A stretch of 64,000 nt of DNA from Pseudoips prasinana (lineage: Eukaryota > Arthropoda > Insecta > Lepidoptera > Nolidae): NCBI GenBank assembly GCA_951640165.1, contig OX621260.1:12852001-12916000 (forward strand), in the 5' to 3' direction. The notes under the pieces were generated by a model that did no database searches, was not told the DNA's origin, and was given only the letters and a program-made list of their open reading frames with translations. Below, one piece after another: positions 38,801-48,298 of this stretch (position 1 is the stretch's first letter; every line of letters starts with the position of its first letter). The translations under genes and the position numbers were made by a program.

Positions 38801-40028
38801 TTATACATAACTTAGCTAAGATGCTAGTCACCAATATTATATGCACCTATAACGTCGCATAAATGTCCACATATAAAGTACCTACTGACGACAGCACATC
38901 CAGCTACCCAGCTATCTGTCAAATTTCTTTTATAGGTTTTCTACTTTACCACATAAGCATAAGGTTCACTTTCAATTGGGGAAATTTGACAGATTGGGGT
39001 AGCTTGATGTGCTGGTGTCTATACAAACATTTGAATGTGGTGAAAAAATCAATTATTATTATCTTCTACTTAAGTACCTAGTTTAGTTCTTGTGTATGTT
39101 ATTTTATTATAACTTCGAACCTCGTTCCCTAAGTACCTCGACAAAATTGCCTTCTTTATCATGATATTAACATGTAGCGGAAGCTTTAACTGCTTCACCA
39201 TACTATTTAATTTCGTTGCCACTCTGTACCGCGTTGAGTGCATTCAATCAGTAATTATAATTAAATAAAACTACACCACTTACGAACAAACCGAAATATA
39301 CATTATTTCTCTGCAATAATAATTAATGAATTGAAATTGTAGTTCCCCATTTTTGATAACAGATGGCGTTAGCAGTTTTAACGCTAATTAGCTCTTCTGT
39401 ACGTTACTAGATAGCACTAAAAGTAAAAGCTGGCCTTTTTAACTGTGATTGTGTTTCATTAGTGATTATACTAATGTATCTGATATACGTTAATAATAAA
39501 AATTACTATCTTTATAATTAAGACTGAACCATGTCAGCATCGCAAAACTTATTTAATTACAATATATTAAAGAGATACGGATTCATCCAAGAACCTCTTC
39601 AATTTATGTTAAAAGGAGTTATAAAATCTCGTTCATCCACATTACCCACGTAGGGGTTTAAAAATAAATTGGTTTCAATATCAAATTAGTGCATTTTAAC
39701 GCAATTATTTCAAAATCGAATCCAGTTACCGTATAAATATGGTGAACGTATTCAGGATCCGGCCTTAATTAACCAACAGTGTAATTGATAAGTTCAAAGT
39801 GATACGTTTTCGGATAATTAATAAATGTTCAGTTCATTACCGTTATTTGGCAATGTATTCAGAAACGGTAGCAGTTTGAGTACCGATTATTTTATCAACA
39901 ACGTTCCCACGGATTGAATATACTAAAGTTGATTAACGTAATGTTTCATGAAGTTATAAAGCGGTTATATTTTAAATAAAATATTAGGTATTGTTAATGA
40001 TGATAATGATGATGAACACGATTACTTG
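38801..40028. other. Unannotated stretch
   Basis: ORF 38863-39081 has no domain. No copy of any family listed here was found in 38810-40000. Possibly low-copy DNA. Confidence 0.4.
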
Positions 40029-40029
40029 A

Positions 40030-40276
40030 CAGGGGCTCTACCGGCTAAGTCACCGAACATCGTTTTCTGAATGGCGTTAAATTAAATAAAGGTTAAAAAT
40101 TACTTAATCAGTCGTTAAATCGGCTTCAACGTTGACAATCGATTGCGGGCCATTTATGACGTCACATGTGGTCATGGAAGCCGATTTAACGATTGATTAA
40201 GTCTTTTTTAACCTTTTTTTATTTGAACGCCATTCACGAAAACGACGTTCTATGACTTAGCCGGTAGAGCCCCAGA
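40030..40276. mobile_element. Palindromic MITE, family W (copy 1)
   Basis: Termini GGGGCTCTACCGGCTAAGTC and GACTTAGCCGGTAGAGCCCC are perfect inverted repeats. Mirror symmetry continues (GAATGGCGTTAA.../...GAACGCCATTC, CGTTAAATCGGCTTC/GAAGCCGATTTAACG) to a core with TGACGTCACATG. About 245 bp, no coding. The mirror runs on beyond the ends into GATGAACACGATTACTTGA / TCAAGTAATCGTGCTCATC. Confidence 0.85.
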
Positions 40277-40279
40277 TCA

Positions 40280-40380
40280 AGTAATCGTGCTCATCGCACA
40301 TAGTATTTTTCTGAGTGGGATCGAACCCACGACCTCTGCCATCGCAGTCAGAGTCACTAACCCCTAGACCAATAATGACA
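40280..40380 (-). mobile_element. tRNA-like SINE head
   Basis: Minus strand: TGGTCTAGGGGTTAGTGACT (A-box) and GTCGTGGGTTCGATCCCACT (B-box), then CAGAAAAATACTATGTGCGA-TGAGCACGATTACTTG. A related copy is at 44035-44140. Confidence 0.65.
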
Positions 40381-40384
40381 GACA

Positions 40385-40535
40385 CAGATGTCTGGATGTA
40401 ATTTATGTATAATTTGTATTTAGAAATATATACCTAAGTATGGTCATCAGTTGTCTGGTTACCAGAGTACAGGGTCTGCCTAGTTTGAGACCAGATGGCA
40501 ATGTGTTATCGCCCTAAAATATTTATTTACTATCC
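40385..40535 (+). mobile_element. SINE family E tail (subtype 3)
   Basis: GATGTCTGGATGTAATTTAT, CAGTTGTCTGGTTACCAGAG, GGTCTGCCTAGTTTGAGACC and AGATGGCAATGTGTTATCGC. Confidence 0.65.
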
Positions 40536-40597
40536 CAATATAACATTTTGTTACACGGGTTGAAAATAAATTACGCAACTTTAAATACACAAATAAA

Positions 40598-40640
40598 CAT
40601 AAATTAAATACTTAATATGCCATTAAGTATTTAATTTATG
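40598..40640. repeat. Perfect hairpin, 19-bp arms, 5-nt loop
   Basis: CATAAATTAAATACTTAAT, loop ATGCC, ATTAAGTATTTAATTTATG. No mismatch. Confidence 0.9.
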
Positions 40641-40929
40641 TCAATAATAGTCGTTCGGCTCGGCACTAATCACCGCAAACTTCTCTTGTCAGGCCTGTGG
40701 CAGGCTATGTCGCTATCGCATCGGTTTGTTTAGCCACCAAAAATAATATCTCTCAGAAAATGCGCCGTAATTCACCTGTAACAGACGCAAAGGCCATATA
40801 TAATAGACGTTCATGAGTTAATTTATTTTAGGACATCCAATAGCTGTTACATCTACTTAAATCTAAATATTAAGTAAATGCCATTATTAGTTTGTGAGTA
40901 AGTATATCTATTCCTACTTAATTTTTTTT
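40641..40929. other. Unannotated stretch
   Basis: No gene or repeat family recognised. Confidence 0.35.
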
Positions 40930-41092
40930 TATCTTGCACTACCCTTATCATGTTGGCTTTCTTTATTTCTGCTTCTTATCCATCCAAAGGTTGTCTGGAA
41001 GAGATAGCTGACTGCGATAAGACCGCCTACAATTTGCTTTCATTGTTTCCTATATTTTTTTCTCTGTAATTGGTGTGCAACAATATCATTTT
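40930..41092 (+). mobile_element. Non-LTR retrotransposon 3' UTR fragment
   Basis: GGTTGTCTGGAAGAGATAGC, TGCGATAAGACCGCCTACAA, TTTTTTTCTCTGTAATTGGT and GTGCAACAA match a 3' UTR pattern common in lepidopteran LINEs (GGTTGTCTGGAAGAGATCGC, GATAAGGCCGCC, GGTGTGCAATAAAG). Recognised from general familiarity; clade uncertain. Confidence 0.6.
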
Positions 41093-41240
41093 TGAAGACC
41101 TATCCATAGATACCCCACGTGTATGGGTACGAGGAAACGAACGAACGATGTGACATAGGGACGGACAGACAGACAGACAGACATGACGAATCTATAAGGG
41201 TTACGTTTTTTGCCATTTGGGTACGGAACCCTAAAAACCT
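41093..41240 (+). repeat. Family L-like fragment
   Basis: GACGGACAGACAGACAGACA, CATGACGAATCTATAAGGGT and TTGGGTACGGAACCCTAAAA. A subfamily different from 55161. Confidence 0.55.
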
Positions 41241-41459
41241 GCAATATACCGGCTAGTCCACATCCTCATATTGAAGACCCTTAAATTAATACTATTTACA
41301 ACTAAAAACTATTAATATTAGGTATTAAGTTATTGACTAGCACTTGTCGGACAAATCAAAAAGGAAATTTCGGGCTTGTTTATTTCCGTCTTCTTTTGAT
41401 TTCCGACTTCTTCATCAGACAATAGAGGCGAGCGAGGTTTCAAGCCATCTAAATAAATA

Positions 41460-41955
41460 AATAAAAAATAAAAAAGGTTTTTATTCACGTAGACTTTAAA
41501 AAAGCGCTTGTAAATAGTCAGAACATGTTTGTAGTAATATAGTTGTATACATTAGATATTATTTCTAGTAACATAGTTATTTAGGTAGGTACATCTTGTA
41601 TGAAAACATTTATAAAATTTATTTTATTACAGAAATGATATTTAGCTAGCTCGTATCAAGTTATTGTCAAGAGATTATGTTTAATTATCTAGTTTGAGTC
41701 TAATATTTTTACTACATATTGTCAATGGTTCTGTCTATATTAAAGGTATTATTATTATGACGGACCTTGTGTTAATATCGACGGTCGCGCTTTAATACTA
41801 CCACCGGATCCAATGCGCCCCAACTGAGAAGACCCAGCGAAAGAAACTCAGTGGGTTCATCTACTACCGGTTTCAACAGGACCCAGTTGAGACGGTCCGG
41901 CGAAACATACTCAAGCGGGCATGAACACGGGATTTGGTCCAATTAGAGTAATTAT
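41460..41955 (-). mobile_element. Family N LINE 3' end (longest copy)
   Basis: The minus strand ends ...TGACTATTTACAAGCGCTTT...ACGTGAATAAAAACC and a T/A-rich tail at 41460-41480, with an AATAAA signal. Upstream on the minus strand are GGGTCTTCTCAGTTGGGGCG and CATTGGATCCGGTGG. Other pieces: 18355, 29400, 37925, 46078. Confidence 0.6.
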
Positions 41956-42550
41956 TTAGTAGGCAAACACAATATATGCTCGATCGGTTGTCTGAATGCT
42001 TATTATTTTAGATTATATTTAGGTATACAAAAGAATATCTTCGAAACAATAACATTATTCATTTTGAGACAGAGTCAATAATTTTAAATTAAGTATATGA
42101 TAGCAATCATTTACAGATAGCTCACGTAACACAGCAGATCAGTCATGTCTATATGGCTACAAGATCTCCAGCGAGCAATGTGCAGGTAGGAAGTGAGAGC
42201 CAGACGTCTTTGTCATCGATGTACTCTTTAGTGGTGTAATAACCCCTAGCCATAAGTATACGTTTAATATGTGTTTTAAAACTTGTGTCAGGCAGATCAG
42301 TAATCTAAATCTAAATCTAGAAAAACAAAGCTACAACTCAATAGCATGCGGGTTTGGGAATCAAACCTCGACCTCAACGTTTCTTAGAGACGTTATGTTC
42401 AACAGTTTCACTAAGTTTATACATAAAAACGTGTAGCCATCCGGTGAGTGGATTACCGAAACGCATATAATTTACATTAAGGGCGCTGGAAGGTGATCGT
42501 GGACACGGCGCGTTCGCGGTGATTCTCTCTGCCTGAGAGTGCCACGAGAT
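41956..42550. other. Unannotated stretch
   Basis: No gene. 42480-42550 is GC-richer (GGGCGCTGGAAGGTGATCGT, GGACACGGCGCGTTCGCGGT) but matches nothing in the window. Confidence 0.35.
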
Positions 42551-42554
42551 TTTC

Positions 42555-42815
42555 TAATAGCCTTCATCGTGTCAGCCGAATGACGTCCACATCTGGACAA
42601 AGGCATCCCCAAAAGATTACCATAATGGAGTTGTGTTCCTTATATGGAGGGATATGCCACAATCGCCACGCTTGGCAGACGAGTTGGCGTTCACAGTATG
42701 ATAGTCATAGTGCACAGAGAGATGTTGCTGCTCGTTCACTGATAGATATTCCCTCGGGACGACTTCTATGCCCCCCACGGGATGAGATGGGGTGGCGATA
42801 TTCTATGCCATCAAT
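42555..42815 (-). mobile_element. Family B element, long copy
   Basis: GTCAGCCGAATGACGTCCAC, CTGGACAAAGGCATCCCCAA, GCCACAATCGCCACGCTTGG, GCTGCTCGTTCACTGATAGA, CCCCCCACGGGATGAGATGG and ATTCTATGCCATCA. It gives the fullest B order, about 250 bp. Confidence 0.75.
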
Positions 42816-43098
42816 TGCCTTGACTAGCTTTAATTAAGCAGATCTCATTGACAAGTCTAGAACCACGGCCACAATGGGATGTTGCGTGGGTGAGTGGAAA
42901 AAGCTTTTAAACGAAGGTAGTAGTGAAAGTATAAGCTCAAAAGGAAGTAAAGGAAATAACGCTAGATAGGCAAGTATGTAAATGTTTACACCGACAAGTG
43001 CTAGTCAATTAATTCATGAACGCACGGATTATCATTGACATAAATTATTTACTTAATATTCTCATGTTGTATAAATTATTTAGAACCCGTGGAACAAA
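42816..43098. other. Unannotated stretch
   Basis: Nothing recognised. Confidence 0.35.
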
Positions 43099-43099
43099 T

Positions 43100-43212
43100 G
43101 GCTGGGTAGGTAAATATTTTATGACAACTAAAACATTGCCATCTGGTCTCAAACTAGGAACTGCCTGCACTGTGATAGCCAGACAACTGATAAACATATT
43201 CTTATTCTTTTT
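43100..43212 (-). mobile_element. SINE family E tail (subtype 3)
   Basis: GCCATCTGGTCTCAAACTAG, GAACTGCCTGCACTGTGATA and GCCAGACAACTGATAAACAT are the inverse of 40430-40510. Confidence 0.6.
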
Positions 43213-43244
43213 GTACACAGAAAATATACAGTTTATAATGAAAT

Positions 43245-43345
43245 AATGAAATTTATTCAGCACTTGGATATTTACATACACTTGTACTTGTCAAGCTCAC
43301 AATGTATTACATAAACACAGTTTAAAAACAGTAATTAAAGCAACA
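43245..43345 (-). mobile_element. LINE 3' end fragment
   Basis: Minus strand GTAATACATTGTGAGCTTGA, CAAGTACAAGTGTATGTAAA and GCTGAATAAATTTCA match 44797-44865 and 60885-60935. Confidence 0.55.
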
Positions 43346-43791
43346 AAATATTTTGAATTAGTCCGTCCGTGCGGTCTGTTTCTTCACATATATTTTTAAT
43401 ATCCTTAAATACATAGCAAGTTACTAAGCTATTATTGCTAAATTTAGCAATTGTATATTAAAATTAAAGAATTGAAAACAACGAGCAGTTGGCTAGCGCA
43501 AAAGGCTCTAAACCATTAGCTTAATTTAAGCGACTAATACCTGAGGGCACCCCTATGGGTTGGTATGTATACCACCAAGGTATACAAGTTTATTTGTACA
43601 TTCATGAGTTTTCTTCCAGCAAACCACTGACTGAGGCAGATTTGTAGAAGAAGGTAAAAACAGGATAAGTACAACATCACAAAGAAAGAAAAAAATTAAG
43701 AGATATTATTCATTCCACCTAGAAACTGGTACAAATAGATATATTATATCTACATACTAAGCATACTTATATATTTCTAAATACATACAAA
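43346..43791. other. Unannotated stretch
   Basis: No gene or repeat recognised apart from AT-rich DNA. Confidence 0.35.
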
Positions 43792-44002
43792 TCCCACTAA
43801 TATTATAATTGCGAAAGTTTATGAGTTGTTTGTGGGAAAGAATAACAAACATCGACACATGTAATAAACATGTTACTCTTTGACACAAAAACCAGAGAAC
43901 AGATTTAGATGCAACTTTGTAGTAATATAGCTATATATCCGAATAACACATAGGCTATTATTTATAAAGTTTGACTCAGGTAAAACCGCGGGACACAGCT
44001 AG
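43792..44002 (+). mobile_element. Helitron (Lep1-like), complete ends
   Basis: A|TCCCACTAATATTATAATTG at the start and TAAAACCGCGGGACACAGCT then AG|T at the end. Internal TTTGACACAAAAACCAGAG, GTAGTAATATAGCTATATAT and CACATAGGCTATTATTTATA. 211 bp, non-autonomous. Confidence 0.82.
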
Positions 44003-44034
44003 TTTTATTTAAATTAAACCCTGACACAGAACAA

Positions 44035-44142
44035 GTAATGGTGCTCATCGCATAAAGAATTGTTCTGAGTATGGATTGAACCCACGACCTCTAGGTTAAC
44101 AGTCAGAGTCCACAACTAAACCTTCAGGCCAAGTGTTTAAAA
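44035..44142 (-). mobile_element. tRNA-like SINE head
   Basis: GGTGCTCATCGCATAAAGAA, GATTGAACCCACGACCTCTA (B-box inverse) and AACTAAACCTTCAGGCCAAG. Same family as 40280-40380. Confidence 0.6.
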
Positions 44143-44420
44143 TGCGAGCGGAACCGGGGTTTCTCCGTATCTTTATCGTTTTACTGTGAAACCCACAGTC
44201 CAGTTTCCTGGTAAGAAGTTAATTAAGTTGTAACTGAGCTTATTTGTGCCGAAGTCAATGTTTCTTTCTTTCCGCTGTATAATTATTGGCAATCGGGTAG
44301 GGTTCAGAGCCGGAGGCTTGGTCGTGACTTAATGACGGACGGCCATGATAACTGGCCCTAACAGTTCATGGACTTACGATATATATTATTTATATGATTC
44401 ATAAATTTGGTAATACATGT
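44143..44420. other. Unannotated stretch
   Basis: No gene or repeat recognised. Confidence 0.35.
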
Positions 44421-44645
44421 TGGAAATGTTGGTCTAGCGTGTTCAACCTCAGATATTAAGCCCTTGGTTCAAATAGGGTCCTCGGCGGCGAGGTTTGCGT
44501 TAGCCCCTTAACACCTGTGCAAGTGATCACAACCTTTTTACTCCAACGGCCCCCTGAGCTCAGGCCCGAACCCCACACGGGAGCCCTCGAGTATTAGTCG
44601 ATTAAATTAAGCTACTCGTTGAGAGCCTTCTGCTCGCTGTCTTCA
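44421..44645 (+). repeat. Unclassified GC-richer block, possibly SINE-like
   Basis: TGTTGGTCTAGCGTGTTCAA and CTTGGTTCAAATAGGGTCCT could be decayed A- and B-boxes. Then GAGCTCAGGCCCGAACCCCA and ATTAGTCGATTAAATTAAGC. No second copy in the window. Confidence 0.35.
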
Positions 44646-44784
44646 AGTTTTTAATTGGAATATAATAGTACTAAATTTAAAAATAATATATTAGTAACTT
44701 ATAATTTGTTATTTTAAGGATCCAAAAATGTGATAAAGCAAACCGCACGCACGGAATAATACAAAATTAATTTGATACTTTATT

Positions 44785-44868
44785 GTCGTATATTTGATTA
44801 TGTTTATGTATTGCATTGTGAGCTGGACAAGTACAAGTGTTTGTAATACCCAATTGCTAAATAAATTT
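44785..44868 (+). mobile_element. LINE 3' end fragment
   Basis: TATTGCATTGTGAGCTGGAC, AAGTACAAGTGTTTGTAATA and GCTAAATAAATTTCG match 43245-43345 in inverse. Confidence 0.55.
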
Positions 44869-44889
44869 CGTTATTCCATTCATTATTTA

Positions 44890-45080
44890 ATTTCAGAATT
44901 TCGCAGTATCAGCCCGAGGTCTGTGGTATTACACCCCCGTGCCTCGGAAAGCACGTATAGCCGTCGGTCCTGTACTTAACCTCTTTCGTTCGTGTCGCTA
45001 TATAGTCGTCATAACGGATCATGAGAGTGATGGAATAGAAGCCCTTGCTCAGATGGCAAGTCTCCATTGGGACTGGCCGC
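44890..45080 (+). mobile_element. SINE family F, body and tail
   Basis: Central domain CCGTGCCTCGGAAAGCACGT, AGCCGTCGGTCCTG (44938-44972), CTCTTTCGTTCGTGTCGCTA, GGATCATGAGAGTGATGGAA and AAGTCTCCATTGGGACTGGC. It lacks the tRNA head and gives a clean central-domain sequence. Confidence 0.75.
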
Positions 45081-45815
45081 AGAGGATGAACAATACATAA
45101 AAATATGTAAGTATTTATGGTGTATATTCCAATGCTAGACTTACTTTAAAGTAATGACAGTAAGGAATGTTAGTAATAGGTACCTACATTTAAATACCCT
45201 GCTACATCTAAGAATCTTCACCGATGGCTAATTGTCAGGAATTAGATAGGGAAAGCTGGAAAATTGCGGCGATTTAAATGAGAAGGCAGGTCTGTGTGGT
45301 CAATATATTCGTGGTACTATGTAGAAAGTTGGCACTTACTACATTTTTTTTCTACTTTATACCTAACTTTATGCGTATCTATAGTGTAATTATTGTTTAA
45401 AGTCAAATGATTAATAGATCTATCTATATTGAAATATCTCTGTGTGTAATTATTTTACGTTATCTAGTCATTATGTAAAAAATATACTAGGTACTTTAAA
45501 AAAAATAGTTTGTTCAGAATCGTTTACTGAATCGATTAAATCATTTTTAATATAGGTAATTATCTATTCCAAAAAAAATTAAAGCTACGGAAATTTTATA
45601 TTATTTTATACTAACCCGGTACAGTCAAAACAAATTGAAATGGACCGTAAGTCAAAATAATAACTTTTAAAATCGCAGTTTTATTTTTATTCATACAAAT
45701 TCCATCATAGATGATCAAGAAAAATAAACTTTATTCCAAGAAACGAATTTAGTAATATACATGTTAAATTAAAAATTCAGTGTAAGTATTATGATTACAA
45801 CATAATATTCTAATC
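45081..45815. other. Unannotated AT-rich stretch
   Basis: No gene or known repeat. Confidence 0.4.
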
Positions 45816-45817
45816 GG

Positions 45818-46060
45818 GTTTTTTTTATATCAGAGGGTGACAAACGAGCAAGTGGGTCACCTGATGCTAAGTGATCACCGCCACCCATGTACACTCGCAA
45901 CACCAGAGGTGTCGCGGGTGCATTACCGGCCTTTAAGAGTCAGCAAACACACTCGGAGTCAGCAAACCTTACTCACACTCGGAAACACAACTTTACATTA
46001 TTAATGGTATTATTAAGGAATGTCTTCTGTTTGAGGGTGTGTTTTAATTTTGCCTGTTGC
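45818..46060 (-). repeat. Family D repeat
   Basis: GGTGACAAACGAGCAAGTGG, GTCACCTGATGCTAAGTGAT, CACTCGCAACACCAGAGGTG, CTTACTCACACTCGGAAACA and TTAAGGAATGTCTTCTGTTT. A 30-bp-scale internal deletion removes the AGCTCTGGCGACC segment. Confidence 0.7.
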
Positions 46061-46077
46061 TTTAGTGTTTAAAATAA

Positions 46078-46195
46078 AATAAAATAAAAAAGGTTTTTAT
46101 TCACGTTGACTTTAATAAAGCGCTTGTAAATAGTCAGAACATGTTCGTAGTAATATATAATTAATTTATAATTATTTCTATAGTTTAGTGACTCT
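46078..46195 (-). mobile_element. Family N LINE 3' tip
   Basis: AAAAAGGTTTTTATTCACGT, TGACTTTAATAAAGCGCTTG and TAAATAGTCAGAACATGTTC match 41470-41535. Confidence 0.65.
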
Positions 46196-46279
46196 GGTCG
46201 TGGGTTCGTTCCCCACCCAAGACTAATCTTTTAGTGATATTGGTCTATGTCTGGTAGTAATGTATTTATAATATGTATG
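46196..46279 (+). mobile_element. SINE family E, left half
   Basis: GACTCTGGTCGTGGGTTCGT (B-box), CCCACCCAAGACTAATCTTT and TATGTCTGGTAGTAATGTAT. Continues at 46490. Confidence 0.65.
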
Positions 46280-46289
46280 TATTTTGAAA

Positions 46290-46479
46290 ACCTTTGTACC
46301 TGAACTCTTTCCGGTCGTGTCGCATAGGCGTCCCATCGGATCATGAGAGTGATGGAATAGAAAGTGCTCCTGTGTTTGCGCACACACTTGAGCACTATAA
46401 TATGTCCCGCGCAGATGGCTAATCTCTGTTGAGACTGGCCGCCGTGGCCGAAATTCGGCTAGGAGGACATTATTATTAT
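46290..46479 (+). mobile_element. 5'-truncated SINE family F inside SINE E
   Basis: ACCTGAACTCTTTCCGGTCG to GCTAGGAGGACATTATTATT, flanked by TATTTTGAAA at 46280-46289 and 46480-46489. The central domain and tRNA head are absent. Confidence 0.8.
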
Positions 46480-46489
46480 TATTTTGAAA

Positions 46490-46578
46490 TATACATATAT
46501 GTGTTATTTTTATCAATATACATACTCTGCCTAGTTTGGTATTAGATGGCAGCGTGTTAGTTGTCCTAAGATAATTAG
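46490..46578 (+). mobile_element. SINE family E, right half
   Basis: ATACATACTCTGCCTAGTTT, GGTATTAGATGGCAGCGTGT and TAGTTGTCCTAAGATAAT complete the SINE begun at 46196. Confidence 0.65.
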
Positions 46579-46616
46579 TTATAATTACCAAGTAATATTA
46601 TGTCTTCATTATTGCA

Positions 46617-46872
46617 AAACTGAAGTGGCAGTGAGCGGGGCTCATAGCTCGTAGAACCGACGGCCGTTGAAGCAGAAAGTTTCTCGAGTGGCGACCACGA
46701 ACCGGAAGACGCAGCGTGGGCAGGCCCCCTACAAGATGTACCGATCATCTTGTGCGGGTCGCTGGAAACTGCTGGATGCGAATAGCGCAAGACCGGCCAT
46801 TGTGGAGATCTTTGGGGGAGGCCTTTGTCCAGCAGTGGACGTCTTTCGGCTGATATGATGATGATGATGAGG
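46617..46872 (+). mobile_element. RTE-clade LINE C-terminus and 3' tail, family A (clearest copy)
   Basis: Reads AACTGAAGTGGCAGTGAGCG (KLKWQ.AG), ACGACCG..., CGACCACGAACCGGAAGACG (RPRTGRR), GCGTGGGCAGGCCCCCTACA (SVGRPPT), ATGTACCGATCATCTTGTGC (RCTDHLVRV), AACTGCTGGATGCGAATAGC, GGAGATCTTTGGGGGAGGCC, GTCCAGCAGTGGACGTCTTT and (GATGAT)n. One or two indels break the frame. Confidence 0.8.
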
Positions 46873-47025
46873 ATTAGGACTTCATATTTTCCGTTACTTA
46901 TTAATTTAAAAATAAATGCAATTTAGGTACTTAGGTACTACACTAAATTAAATTGAAAATTAAAAAGAAAACATCTAAAAGATACTATAATATTTACAAT
47001 GTATATAATAATTTATAACCTTGAT
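46873..47025. other. Unannotated AT-rich stretch
   Basis: Nothing recognised. Confidence 0.35.
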
Positions 47026-47165
47026 TACCGGCACGCATGTATGAAGAATGACAATTTTTAATACATGCGTGCCGGTTTAGGATACTTTTGACCTGGCCTT
47101 TCTTGAGAACGTCTCCGATTTGGTCAGACAATGCAGCAATGTTCTACGGGGTCTTCCCCACCCGG
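47026..47165 (-). pseudogene. Family S LINE coding scrap with terminal hairpin
   Basis: The minus frame reads SDQIGDVLKKGQVKSILNRH then ACIK, matching 13897-13960. The end is mirrored: CCGGCACGCATGTAT (47028-47042) pairs perfectly with ATACATGCGTGCCGG (47060-47074) across a 17-nt spacer, so the LINE sequence folds back on itself at the truncation. Confidence 0.65.
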
Positions 47166-47202
47166 TAGACAAACATACAATTACACTATAAACCACCACT
47201 GA

Positions 47203-47374
47203 TGCTCTAAACGAACGGACCGCATTTCAACTGCAATTCAAGTAGTTCAAGTGCAGTTTGAATGCAGTTGATACGACTACAATAGAACTGCAAAACCAAA
47301 CACGCAGTCCAATGGCAGTTCTATTGCAGTCGGCGTGAAGTTGCAGTTGAAGTGCGGCCCTTCTGTCTAGAGCC
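47203..47374. mobile_element. Fold-back MITE (copy 2)
   Basis: Colinear with 17786-17946: GAACGGACCGCATTTCAACT, CAAGTGCAGTTTGAATGCAG, CTACAATAGAACTGCAAAAC, GGCAGTTCTATTGCAGTCGG and GTCTAGAGCC. The left terminus is mutated (GCTCTAAACG). Confidence 0.8.
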
Positions 47375-47673
47375 TTTTAATAAAAAAAAAAACAACAACC
47401 CAATAATAATAACTTGCATGTCTGAGGGCATTAAAACGCTTGACTGATACTTATATTTTATATTTAATCTTTAGTATCTTAAAAGGGTATAGTTGTATAG
47501 TCCAAAATCATAACGGTTCACTCGTAATTATTGTTATTGCGTTGTGTTATAAGGGGAAGGGATATTTATTGATAAAAACACATAAAATATGACATGGACC
47601 GGTCGGCGGAGATTAAAAGGGATCTGCACTTACGCGAGCTCGTATGTGTAGTCGAGTTTTCAGTGTAATACTT
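47375..47673. other. Unannotated stretch
   Basis: No gene or known repeat. Confidence 0.35.
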
Positions 47674-47674
47674 T

Positions 47675-47985
47675 TTTGGAACGAAGTTACTTATCGCGCG
47701 TTCGGAAAGGGGAGCTAGACGGAAAAAAATCTTACGAAAAGTTGTCACGACACTTTTTGCAGCTGTGCGGCGTGCGCATGTCTCTGTCTGTCTCTCTCTC
47801 TCTCACTCTCTCTCTTATAGAAAGCAAGCCCGATATTTTCATTTCTACTTCGCATTGAACAGTGTGGTGTCGCGACGCTTATTTTTGTTGAGTGTATACA
47901 GGTTTTTTGTACATAATAAATAATAAGAAATAACTTCGTACCCTCCGGTTATCCCTTGACACCTCTCAAGTTTTTCTGTAATTTT
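47675..47985 (+). mobile_element. Family Q element (single unit)
   Basis: TTGGAACGAAGTTACTTATC, GAGCTAGACGGAAAAAAATC, GTCACGACACTTTTTGCAGC, (CT)n, CAAGCCCGATATTTTCATTT, GTGTATACAGGTTTTTTGTA, AATAACTTCGTACCCTCCGG and CCCTTGACACCTCTCAAG. It shows the undivided structure that is duplicated at 30802. Confidence 0.7.
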
Positions 47986-48065
47986 ATTGCATATGGTAAT
48001 AGTATTTAACGTTATAATGAAATACCAATGCATGTGATTTAAACCGGAGATTAAAAAATGTTTAA

Positions 48066-48210
48066 TCACACAAATAATATAACGGCGAAAGTTTCTGAGT
48101 GTGTACGTTGTTACTTCTTCACGTCTAAACGGCTGGAGCGATTTTAATAAATGAAAGATAGACTATAATTTATAAAGTTTAACGCGGGTAAAACCGCGGG
48201 GCACATCTAG
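48066..48210 (+). mobile_element. Helitron (Lep1-like), internally deleted
   Basis: A|TCACACAAATAATATAACGG start and AAAACCGCGGGGCACATCTA-G|T end. CTAAACGGCTGGAGCGATTT lies inside. 145 bp. Confidence 0.78.
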
Positions 48211-48227
48211 TAAAATATAATAATAGT

Positions 48228-48298
48228 ATTATACACACACGGCTATCTGATCCCAAACTAAGCAGAGTTTGTACTATGGAAACCAGATAACTGATATA
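48228..48298 (-). mobile_element. SINE family E, tail half
   Basis: ACACACACGGCTATCTGATC, CCAAACTAAGCAGAGTTTGT and GAAACCAGATAACTGATATA. Continues at 48849. Confidence 0.75.
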
